The notes beneath the pieces are model-generated. The model saw nothing but the letters and a program-made list of their open reading frames with translations. It was not told the DNA's origin and ran no database searches. From contig CAMHLZ010000039.1 of NCBI GenBank assembly GCA_946186125.1, forward strand, positions 1 to 36,433: a stretch of DNA of 36,433 bases, in the 5' to 3' direction. The DNA is from an uncultured Lachnospira sp. Its GTDB lineage: Bacteria > Bacillota > Clostridia > Lachnospirales > Lachnospiraceae. This document shows positions 28,728-36,433 of this stretch, in pieces; positions within the stretch are counted from its first letter, which is position 1; each line of letters opens with the position of its first letter. The translations under genes and the position numbers were made by a program.

Positions 28728-30137
28728 ATGAACATTTTTGACGAAGTGGATGAGAATTTATTTCGCCCATTAACAGGAATAAATAAAAGAAAATATGTTG
28801 ATATTCTTGCTCTTATTTGGGATAAGTGTAAACGCATGCCGATGTATGCAATAGAGAAAAGTACCATTTTTGACATGGTGGAAGACTATTTCTATGGACT
28901 TGATGAACAGGTGGAACTTGATTTAGAAGAACAAGAAGAAACCGATGGTAATATTGCAGATACGCGTGTGATAGCAGGAGGCTTTGTTAGAAGGCTTAAG
29001 GATACAGGGTGGCTCAATGAAAAGGAAGGTGAGTACGAAGAGGAATCCAAGTTAGCCATTAATTATAAGGTGGTACCACTGCTTAAATCATTCCAAGAAA
29101 TTATCAGTCCGACAATCATTACATATAAGGGTAAATTGTTTAAGATTTATTCCATGTTTGAACATATTTCTGAGCAGGGAAGTCCGTATGAAGGTGTATT
29201 AAAGGAAGCTTCTGAGGATTTTGATAATTTGAATCAAGCACTTAGGATTCTTGCAGCATCTATTGAGGATCATATTAATAATCTTACACAAGGCAAAAAG
29301 CCAGAAGAAGTACTAGAGTTTTTTGAAAAGTATGAGGAAAAGATTGTAGTAGGTTCCTATCATAGGTTTAAGACAAACGATAATCTTTTCTATTACAGAA
29401 CCAGCCTATATGAGAGTCTTGATAAATGTGAAGATGTTTTGATGGATGCACTTGTAACTGATTATATGGATGCAGAGCGAGTAGATAAAGCGGAGGCCAC
29501 TGTAAAAATAAAAGAATTGATTACCAAGGTTCGAGTGGATATTGAAGAGATGGAAGCTATCATGAGAAACATTGACGATAGGCACATTATATACAGAACC
29601 AGAGCAGTACAAAGAGCGCAATTCTTATTATTATCTGATGGAAGCGTTAAGAGCAAAATTAATAATATGCTTCAGTATTATGCTAGTCAGATAAAAACAA
29701 AAGAAGATTTGTACGAGGATGATGAAACTATCTGGCAAAATGTATTTCAGATATTTGGACAGAATTATATTGATAGTGCATCGCTTGCAACACCGGTGAA
29801 AAAGAGACGCTCATCACCGATTGAACTTATGGCTGTTATAGATGAACTTGATATGGAATTAGTAGAAGAGAAAAATCGTAAGATGATGGAATATATAAGA
29901 AATGCGTTAACGTCGGAAAATGTAAATTCTTTTGCGAAAGATATTTTACAAGGAAAGACAGCAGTTTCTATTAGTAGTGTATTTAAGGATAATCCAGAAA
30001 TATTAACAAAAGTCATTGGCTTGTATACATATTCACAAACATCAGAGCGTGAATACGAAATTAGGCTAAAGGACACATTTGTAGAATGTAATGGCGTTCG
30101 ATTTAAAGAATTTATTGTTGAGAAAAGGAAGGGTTAA
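28728..30137 (+). CDS. jetA: Wadjet JetA (DUF5716-like, kleisin-type subunit)
   Basis: A 469-residue protein starting MNIFDEVDENLFRPLTG, with IDKCKRMP-like N-terminal winged-helix features (DILALIWDKCKRMP), an acidic insert (ELDLEEQEETDG), VIAGGFVRRLKDTGWLNEKEG and a long helical middle. It fits the JetA/DUF5716 family of Wadjet, MksF/kleisin-like in role: it bridges the SMC-like JetC dimer and binds JetB. Assignment rests on this pattern and on the order jetA-B-C-D. ATG at 28728 is chosen for AAAGGAGTGAGAAC; an in-frame GTG at 28710 has no such site. jetB follows after two bases. Type II is favoured because this is not the DUF3375 protein of type I. Confidence 0.85.
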   Translation: MNIFDEVDENLFRPLTGINKRKYVDILALIWDKCKRMPMYAIEKSTIFDMVEDYFYGLDEQVELDLEEQEETDGNIADTRVIAGGFVRRLKDTGWLNEKEGEYEEESKLAINYKVVPLLKSFQEIISPTIITYKGKLFKIYSMFEHISEQGSPYEGVLKEASEDFDNLNQALRILAASIEDHINNLTQGKKPEEVLEFFEKYEEKIVVGSYHRFKTNDNLFYYRTSLYESLDKCEDVLMDALVTDYMDAERVDKAEATVKIKELITKVRVDIEEMEAIMRNIDDRHIIYRTRAVQRAQFLLLSDGSVKSKINNMLQYYASQIKTKEDLYEDDETIWQNVFQIFGQNYIDSASLATPVKKRRSSPIELMAVIDELDMELVEEKNRKMMEYIRNALTSENVNSFAKDILQGKTAVSISSVFKDNPEILTKVIGLYTYSQTSEREYEIRLKDTFVECNGVRFKEFIVEKRKG

Positions 30138-30139
30138 AG

Positions 30140-30721
30140 ATGGCTATTGATATCAAAGAAGAAATCGCTAATTATTTGTTGAATAACTGCTTCCTAATCG
30201 GAAATGTGGATTCGACCAGAGAAAAATATTATTACGTTATTAACCATGAGGAAAGTTTTAGGCAATTATTTCAGCCAATAGGTTACACATTGGTTATTCA
30301 TAGAAATCTGCGAGTAGTGCAGCTTATTAATAATCATGGGACTGGTAGATTGGCACTGAAGAAATATGAAAGCATTATACTTCTTATATTTAGACTTTTG
30401 TATGTGGAAAAAAGGGAAAGTCTGTCTACAAGTGAAGATAAAATAGTTGTAACTGTTGAAGAAATAAAAAATGAATATGAGAAATTAAATCTTCCAAGAA
30501 AATTTGACAAAGTGTTATTGGAAGACTCACTTAGAAATATTAAAAGATATAATCTTGTGCAGCCTTTAGATAAATTGCTTGATATGGATGCCAAAATACA
30601 AGTTTATGCATCTGTAATGCTTGCAATGCCTGACACAACTATTTCTACGGCATATGAGCAGACAAGCAAGTTGTTAGCGCAATATGTAAATTCAGATGAG
30701 GAGGAAGAGAACGATGATTAG
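30140..30721 (+). CDS. jetB: Wadjet JetB (DUF4194)
   Basis: A 193-residue protein matching DUF4194: an opening helix EIANYLLNNCFLIGNV, REKYYYVINHEESFRQLFQ, the beta hairpin YTLVIHRNLRVVQLIN, GTGRLALKKYESIILLIFRL, and a second winged-helix part with NLPRKFDKVLLEDSLRNIKR. It is the MukE/MksE-like winged-helix subunit that binds the JetA kleisin. The acidic tail SDEEEENDD overlaps the start of jetC (eight bases shared), so the two are translationally coupled. Length agrees with the family's usual ~190-230 residues. The ribosome site is GGAAGGG. Confidence 0.92.
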   Translation: MAIDIKEEIANYLLNNCFLIGNVDSTREKYYYVINHEESFRQLFQPIGYTLVIHRNLRVVQLINNHGTGRLALKKYESIILLIFRLLYVEKRESLSTSEDKIVVTVEEIKNEYEKLNLPRKFDKVLLEDSLRNIKRYNLVQPLDKLLDMDAKIQVYASVMLAMPDTTISTAYEQTSKLLAQYVNSDEEEENDD

Positions 30722-33700
30722 AATGACCAGACTTCATCTGATAAACTGGCATAATTTCCAGGATGACATTATTGATTTTAAGAATATAACTTATTTGCTG
30801 GGTGTAAATGCTGTGGGTAAGACAACGATTATGGATGCTATAAGATATTGTCTTACAACTAATAAGGATTTTAATACAGCCGGTAATAAAAAGAGTGGCA
30901 GAACATTATTGGGATCTGTTCATCAGAAGCAGAGAGCAGAAGATAGTTATCTGCGTCCGGGGCATACAGTTTCATATATTGGAATTGAGTTTTTAGATGA
31001 AAATATAAATAAAAATTTTGTAATTACAGTTCGAGTGGAATCTGAAACGCCAAAGCAAGATTTAAAAGGTGTATCTCAGGACTGGTATATTACAAAACCA
31101 GGATATTCACTTGAGGATATTCCATTTTTTACACAGGTGAAAGATGGAAGAAAACCTACGTCAAGAGATGCTTTTAAACTTGAAAATAAGGGAATGGATA
31201 GGGCTTCAAATCAGGCTGATGCTAGAAGAAGAATCTGTCGTATGCTGGGTATTGGAGAAGCAGATTCACCAATTGGTAAGAAGTTCAATGAAGTATTTCA
31301 TATGGGTACTAGCCTTGAGGACATAAAAGATATTCGTGAATTTATCTATACATATATTTTGCCTGAACCAGAGGTGAATATAGATTTCTTGCAGAAAGAC
31401 ATGCGTGAACTTGAAAGACTGCAGGAGATTTTGCAGGAAGCACAGGATAGAGAAGTGCTGCTTGCAGAGATTAATGAAAGAATTATAGAGGCAAAAGCAC
31501 GCCTTTCTAAAGTTAAAGTTAATGAGATGCTTGTTGCATATGCTAATTATCAAGGAAATGTTGAAGAACAACAGGAGAAGAAGCGTCTTATATCGGAATG
31601 GACTGCTAGTATCGATATCTTAACAGATAAATTGGCTGAATTGTCCGAAAAGGAAAGAAAAGCATCAGATTTATTATATGAGGCAAGAAGAGCTGCAGAG
31701 GATAATACCGAGAATAAAGAGATGCTTTCTCTAGAGCAAGAGAACAAAGAAAATGAAAAAGAATACGAGAGATTAAAGAACGAAGCGGCTATATTTACAG
31801 ACATTTCAGAAAAGCTGTTATCCCTTAAAAAGAAATTAAATCGTACTGGTTTTGCGTGTGATTGGATCATAGGTGAAGAAACAGGGGAGAAAACTGTTGA
31901 CGAGCGTATTCTAGAAATTAAGAAGGTTGCGAAAGTTCTAAGTGGACTAGAGGAAACGATAAAAAATCATGATGCAAAGATAAGAACGGAAATAGCAACT
32001 TTATTGAGAGAGACTAAATTACTTGAGGATAAAATTAAGAGTCTTGAGGCTGGTGTAATGTGCTATCCAGAAGAGGCGACTTTTGTTAGAGATAAGATTA
32101 ATGAAGAATTAGGGGAGCAGAGTAAGAAAGCGGATGCAAAACTTTTGTGTGAGCTTCTCTATATGACAGATGATAGCTGGCAGGATGCTGTTGAAAGTTA
32201 TCTCAATACTCAGAGATTTAATATTATTGTTGCACCAGATAATTATCTTGTTGCAAAGAAGGTTTTTATTTCTTTGGGAGATAAAGTAAAAGGTATTGGA
32301 CTTATTGATACAAGAAAAATTGGAGATATTCAGTATAGTGAAGAGGGAGTAAGTTTTCTTGGAGATAAGGTTGAGTCCGAAAATATTTATGCAAAACGTT
32401 ACGCACGATTTGTTATGCGAGATGTAGTGTGTTGTGAAACGTCAGATTCTCTTGAACAACATCAGAAAAGTGTTACAAAAGACCGCTTGCGCTTTCAGAA
32501 TTTTTGTTTACAGAGAATGGGAAAGAAAGAGCATTTTATCGGCGTTGATGCTATAGAAAAACAGTTGATTAGCGCCAGAAAAGAACTTGTTAGCATTCAA
32601 AAACAACTAAATGAGATGGATGCTGATAAAAAATCTTTTGATGAGATGTATGGCGAATATAATAAATTCACTGCAGGAAATAATTTTGCTTTATTAGAAA
32701 AATATATAGATTCGGGACGGCAAGCAAAAGCGATAGGAATAAGAATTGATGAGATAAATGCACAGATTTTGGAATTTAAGAAGAATCCGATTTTACTTGC
32801 TATGTATGATCGTGTGAGCGAATGTGAGAAAAATGTTGCTGAGATACAAGGTGAAATTACGGATATTAAAGCTAAAAAACAAAATCTTGAAACAGGAGTA
32901 AAGGAAGCGGAGCAGGAGATTGTTAAGCTTGAAACTACTACCGATGAGCTGAAAATGGCATATGAAAATATTGTAAGAGAATATCCTGAACATGCAAGTG
33001 ATGTTGAGAAGAAGTATCAGGATGAGAGAAGAACTAAAAAGGCATCGTCTATAGCTTACAATTTTGGTAACCGAGCGACTCAGGATAGTATTGCATTCAA
33101 TAATTACCTGAACCAGCAATTGATACCATTGCAGCAAAAATATACAGCAACATATACTTGTGATTACCCTGAAGGTATTGATGGAGCTAGTAGATATCAG
33201 CAGGAATATCTGTCTTTACAAAATATTGAATTGGAACGTCACAAAGAAGAATTAGCGCAGGCACAGGTACGTTGTAAGGATAGATTTCGTAAAGAAGTGT
33301 TGTTTAGAATGAAGGATGATATTCTTCGCGCTAGGCAGCAATTTAAGCAAATTAATCGTGTTATGGAAAATTTGGAATACGGTGAAGAGAGTTATCGATT
33401 TGGAATCGATAAGAGTAAAGATAAAGAACTTGGTATTTTCTATGACATTATTATGGATAAAGATAATCAGCAGATAGACCAAGATAATGAGATTATGGCA
33501 TTTTTAGCAGAGGCTAATAAGTCAGAGGTTTTTGAAAGTCAGATTGAAGATTTTATGAGCAGAATCATGATGGATGTTGAAGAACATGCAAAAGAGAATC
33601 TGACAGGCACAGGTTCTGGAGCAAAGAGCATGGGCATGTATGTTGATTATAGAACATATCTGTATTATGACATTATCGTTAAAAATTCTGTTACAGATAT

Positions 33701-34028
33701 TGAAGTGCCTCTTTCTAAAGTAAGTGGTGAAGGCAGTGGTGGTGAGAACCAAGCGCCATTTTATGTTGCTATATGTGCTTCACTTTTGCAGATATATGAA
33801 CAGAACCCGGATGGTTGTATGAGACTTATCTTGCTCGATGAAGCCTTTAATAATATGACAAGCGATCGAATTGAACCAATGATGAATATGTTTAAGAAAT
33901 TAAATCTTCAATTGGTACTCATAGCGACTGCTGAGAAGGCAACATCTATTTTACCATACTGTGATATTACATACTCGATTGTGAAATCCGGTAATCGAAA
34001 TGCTATACGGTCATTCGAGAAGATATAA
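30714..34028 (+). CDS. jetC: Wadjet JetC (SMC/MukB-like ATPase)
   Basis: An 1104-residue SMC-type ATPase. The N-terminal head has MTRLHLINWHNFQDDIIDF and Walker A GVNAVGKTT (about 30-38). Two long Glu/Lys-rich coiled coils surround a hinge-like region near residues 480-600. The C-terminal head has the ABC signature in VSGEGSGGENQAPFYVAI (about 1002-1019) and Walker B RLILLDEAFNNM (about 1036-1047). All ATPase residues appear intact. In Wadjet the JetABC complex extrudes DNA loops and, on small circular plasmids, drives JetD to cleave. ATG at 30714 has GAGGAGG nine bases ahead and overlaps the jetB stop; an upstream ATG at 30696 is less likely. jetD starts 40 nt after its stop. Confidence 0.94.
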   Translation: MIRMTRLHLINWHNFQDDIIDFKNITYLLGVNAVGKTTIMDAIRYCLTTNKDFNTAGNKKSGRTLLGSVHQKQRAEDSYLRPGHTVSYIGIEFLDENINKNFVITVRVESETPKQDLKGVSQDWYITKPGYSLEDIPFFTQVKDGRKPTSRDAFKLENKGMDRASNQADARRRICRMLGIGEADSPIGKKFNEVFHMGTSLEDIKDIREFIYTYILPEPEVNIDFLQKDMRELERLQEILQEAQDREVLLAEINERIIEAKARLSKVKVNEMLVAYANYQGNVEEQQEKKRLISEWTASIDILTDKLAELSEKERKASDLLYEARRAAEDNTENKEMLSLEQENKENEKEYERLKNEAAIFTDISEKLLSLKKKLNRTGFACDWIIGEETGEKTVDERILEIKKVAKVLSGLEETIKNHDAKIRTEIATLLRETKLLEDKIKSLEAGVMCYPEEATFVRDKINEELGEQSKKADAKLLCELLYMTDDSWQDAVESYLNTQRFNIIVAPDNYLVAKKVFISLGDKVKGIGLIDTRKIGDIQYSEEGVSFLGDKVESENIYAKRYARFVMRDVVCCETSDSLEQHQKSVTKDRLRFQNFCLQRMGKKEHFIGVDAIEKQLISARKELVSIQKQLNEMDADKKSFDEMYGEYNKFTAGNNFALLEKYIDSGRQAKAIGIRIDEINAQILEFKKNPILLAMYDRVSECEKNVAEIQGEITDIKAKKQNLETGVKEAEQEIVKLETTTDELKMAYENIVREYPEHASDVEKKYQDERRTKKASSIAYNFGNRATQDSIAFNNYLNQQLIPLQQKYTATYTCDYPEGIDGASRYQQEYLSLQNIELERHKEELAQAQVRCKDRFRKEVLFRMKDDILRARQQFKQINRVMENLEYGEESYRFGIDKSKDKELGIFYDIIMDKDNQQIDQDNEIMAFLAEANKSEVFESQIEDFMSRIMMDVEEHAKENLTGTGSGAKSMGMYVDYRTYLYYDIIVKNSVTDIEVPLSKVSGEGSGGENQAPFYVAICASLLQIYEQNPDGCMRLILLDEAFNNMTSDRIEPMMNMFKKLNLQLVLIATAEKATSILPYCDITYSIVKSGNRNAIRSFEKI

Positions 34029-34068
34029 AGATGATTGGAAAACCGTAAATATGAAAGGATGGAACTGA

Positions 34069-35277
34069 ATGGATTACGGCAAAGACATACTAAATCGACT
34101 AATAGATATGTATGAAAGAAGAGGTGCATTTGATAAGGATGCGTCCTCTTTGCGTGCCATTCAGATTGAAGTAAAGAAAGTTTATCCGGCATATGTGGAT
34201 CGTTATAATCATGAAGCTTATAAAGATATCAATGTTGCGGTAGAAAAACTTTGTACAGAAGAATTTGTATTTGCAGAGAAAAATGGCGTTGGTCAATATT
34301 CAAAAGTAAGGCTAAATATCGCTAGTGTTTCGGAATGTTATAAAAAATTAAAAAGAACGAGCATTCCAGAACAGTGTGAAAAAGTAAAAAAGAGTCTTGC
34401 AGAGTATCGAAATAGTGAGTCACAGATAGTGCAGGCGGTTATAAAAGATTGGCACCAGTGTTTGGAAGAATATAAAAAGTTACCATATGACTTGAAGTAT
34501 GATGGTAAACGGGCAAGTGAGATAATTCGAATATTGCAAGCGGTATCCAAGTTAAATGGTGAAACTTATATCCGTAATTTTTCCACAGCACTGTTTAAGG
34601 ATTCCAAAAGATTTCAAAAAGAATTTCGTAGTTCCGTTGAAAATATTTTATTTGACTACACTGATGAGGTTGTAGAAAAAGATAATATTCTTGGATTTTA
34701 TAATTTATATGAAAATCCTACATATGTAATGGTAAAGGGAAATGTTGTTATACAGCTTGATACATCTGTAATTGATGTTTCAGAGATACAGGATGGAATT
34801 GCATTGTCAAATGCTTCGCTTGAAAAAATCAGGGCCGTTACGGTAAAAGCTAATAAGGTCATAACCGTAGAAAACCTGACAACTTATCATGATTCAGATG
34901 AAGAGGATGCGGTTCATATCTATCTTGGTGGATATCATAACTATTCAAAGCAGATATTACTTGAGAAGATTTATGCTGATAATAAATCAAGAAGTTATTT
35001 CCATAAGGGCGATTTAGATGTTTATGGATTTTTGATATTGGAGAATTTGAAGGAGAAAACAGGTATTCCATTTACACCACTTATGATGGATATTGCGACA
35101 ATTGAAAGATTTTATAAGGCTGGGCTTTATAAAGAATTGACAGCATCAGATGTAAAAGTAATTGAAGGAAAAAAGAATACAAAGCTTGCTGCATATGCAG
35201 ATGTACTTCAGTTTATGCTCGATAACAATTGTAAGGTGGAGCAGGAGTCTATCAAGGCTTTGGAGTTGATGGAGTAG
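34069..35277 (+). CDS. jetD: Wadjet JetD (Toprim nuclease, DUF2220)
   Basis: A 402-residue protein. The N-terminal arm region (about 1-180) contains YGKDILNRLIDMYERRGAF and a winged-helix-like part. The C-terminal Toprim domain has the catalytic Glu268 in ITVENLTTYH, the glycine turn IYLGGYHNYS and the metal-binding pair Asp315-x-Asp317 in FHKGDLDVYGFLI, as in topoisomerase VI subunit A. In Wadjet it cuts the plasmid DNA when the JetABC motor stalls on a small circle. All key residues are present, so the four-gene system looks complete. It is followed 32 nt later by the NTPase gene with a strong GAAAGGAGG site. Confidence 0.92.
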   Translation: MDYGKDILNRLIDMYERRGAFDKDASSLRAIQIEVKKVYPAYVDRYNHEAYKDINVAVEKLCTEEFVFAEKNGVGQYSKVRLNIASVSECYKKLKRTSIPEQCEKVKKSLAEYRNSESQIVQAVIKDWHQCLEEYKKLPYDLKYDGKRASEIIRILQAVSKLNGETYIRNFSTALFKDSKRFQKEFRSSVENILFDYTDEVVEKDNILGFYNLYENPTYVMVKGNVVIQLDTSVIDVSEIQDGIALSNASLEKIRAVTVKANKVITVENLTTYHDSDEEDAVHIYLGGYHNYSKQILLEKIYADNKSRSYFHKGDLDVYGFLILENLKEKTGIPFTPLMMDIATIERFYKAGLYKELTASDVKVIEGKKNTKLAAYADVLQFMLDNNCKVEQESIKALELME

Positions 35278-35309
35278 AAACATAAATACTATTAGGAAAG
35301 GAGGTCCGT

Positions 35310-36433
35310 ATGAACTATAAAGAATTGAACAAGAATCAGAAAGATAGAATGAAACAAATTAGTGCACATTCCTATACTATGGAATGGGAAAATCCAGAAT
35401 TCATGGGCTACTTGTTAGGAGGACTTCCGAGAATAAGAAAAACTCAAGAAGATAAGGACGTTACAGGTGAATTAATTAAACTTGAAAGGGTAATGTCAAC
35501 ATATGACTCTTTCCTATCTCAGAAGGAAAAATTTCTTAACGAAATAAAGAATATAATTGCGTTAATCCAGGAAAAGAATGATTCTTGGTATGGATTAAAT
35601 ATATATGAAATAGAACGGTATTTAAAAATACATGATTTTTGTTTGATTTCTGGTGAGGGAGGAATTGGTAAAAGTTTTTTCATAAAATGCTTTGAAGAAC
35701 AACTGGAAAAAAACTGTATAGAGCATTTGTGCTTATATGGAAAATTTGAAAAAGATACATCAAGAATTGATATCAATGAAATCATCAATGCGAGTGAAAA
35801 CGGATTCGTTTTTATTTGTGACGCAATTAATGAGATGTCAGAGGCTGGACAGCAAAGTTTATTGAATATATTAAAACAATTAAAGAATAATCCCAGAATA
35901 CGAATTGTAATAACATATAGAACAAATTCAATGGACGAAATGATTCTTCAGCAATATCAAGAATTGTCAGAGTATGAATATAAATTTCCTGGAGTTTCAT
36001 TTGAGTCTGCTCTTGATGAAATACTTAAATTGTCTGTTCCAGACGTATATTTATATGAAGATATATTGTACTCCAATAACGCATTATTGTTGAGTATGCT
36101 GTGTGATGTTTTGTCATCAGAGAAAATTGTTGATGAAACTGAAAATGGAGTAGCATCTGTTACATTCATTTTGGAGCATTACATAAAGACGACAATAGGC
36201 AAGGTTTTCAAGAATAATATATCCTGTCAGGGTATAGATATTTGGAAAGATACCAAAAGAGTTGCTAAATGGATGTATATGAATGGCGAGAAACAAATTG
36301 ATGAGAAAAGCTTGCTATTGGTGATAAATACGGGAGACAATTATCTCCTTTCTATGATACAGATGGGGTTCATGGATGGTTATGAGAGGAATGGTGAAAA
36401 AAGATATTATTTTGGGATTGATTCATTAACAGA
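35310..36433 (+). CDS. STAND-like P-loop NTPase, 3' end outside window
   Basis: 374 codons are visible and the frame is open at the window edge, so length is unknown. Walker A is GEGGIGKS (115-122), Walker B FVFICDAINEM with Asp171, and RIRIVITYRTNS looks like sensor 1, the pattern of STAND/NACHT-related NTPases of antiviral type (the usual (I/V)DALNE-like Walker B). The N-terminal ~110 residues (MNYKELNKNQKDRMKQISAH, then YTMEWENPEFMGYLLGGLPR) match no effector I recognise. After residue 200 a helical region begins, typical of such regulators. AAAGGAGG is six bases before the ATG. Whether it belongs to Wadjet or is the first gene of another defence system cannot be told without the 3' end. 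Confidence 0.75.
   Translation, partial: MNYKELNKNQKDRMKQISAHSYTMEWENPEFMGYLLGGLPRIRKTQEDKDVTGELIKLERVMSTYDSFLSQKEKFLNEIKNIIALIQEKNDSWYGLNIYEIERYLKIHDFCLISGEGGIGKSFFIKCFEEQLEKNCIEHLCLYGKFEKDTSRIDINEIINASENGFVFICDAINEMSEAGQQSLLNILKQLKNNPRIRIVITYRTNSMDEMILQQYQELSEYEYKFPGVSFESALDEILKLSVPDVYLYEDILYSNNALLLSMLCDVLSSEKIVDETENGVASVTFILEHYIKTTIGKVFKNNISCQGIDIWKDTKRVAKWMYMNGEKQIDEKSLLLVINTGDNYLLSMIQMGFMDGYERNGEKRYYFGIDSLT

Overview
The window is AT-rich DNA from a low-GC Gram-positive bacterium. Gene content and protein style (MutS2, YhaM-like HD exoribonuclease, RlmD-type rRNA methylase, surface protein with Ig-like/YDG-type repeats, several large serine recombinases) suggest a gut- or rumen-type clostridium, probably Lachnospiraceae. 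No rRNA or tRNA gene is visible, so the assignment is inference.

Chromosomal part (1-8877). The end of a repeat-rich surface protein is followed by a terminator that serves the opposite strand. A leftward unit mutS2 - response regulator - sensor kinase runs head-to-head with a rightward unit: a membrane-anchored HtrA/DegP-like protein that lacks all three catalytic residues, then yhaM-like exoribonuclease, then rlmD-like methyltransferase. A near-consensus sigma-A promoter (TTGATT, 17 bp, TATAAT) sits between the two units.

Accessory part A (9058-19450). A divergent HNH-like gene precedes a leftward block that looks like a decayed phage satellite. In transcription order it holds an AlpA/Xis-like regulator, an AEP primase fused to DUF3987, a P27-type small terminase, an HK97-type capsid protein, a SHOCT-like small protein, and three serine-recombinase-type genes. 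A divergent XRE repressor starts at 18955. Three genes are broken, by reading through the stops: the small terminase (TAG), the capsid (TGA), and the middle recombinase (1-nt deletion plus TGA). The terminase-capsid pair is bracketed by imperfect 25-bp direct repeats, and a perfect palindrome with 10-bp arms around a GA centre lies beside the capsid gene.

Spacer (19450-21343). A consensus-like promoter faces an array of seven irregular 20-22 bp repeats. Beyond it lies an IS30-family element, and one more repeat-like unit is on its far side. The transposase frame breaks at A_AAA_AAC, and the missing C-terminus continues exactly in the -1 frame, with a hairpin directly after.

Accessory part B (21344-36433). 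A compact, co-directional defence cluster: small XRE regulator, hsdR, hsdM, hsdS (type I restriction-modification), a DUF3800-like putative nuclease, jetA, jetB, jetC, jetD (Wadjet, apparently type II), and a P-loop STAND-like NTPase that runs off the window. Gaps are 0-47 nt with several overlaps, so one or two transcripts could carry all of it. Restriction-modification would act on unmodified DNA and Wadjet on circular plasmid DNA. The embedded DUF3800 gene and the trailing NTPase are the least explained parts.
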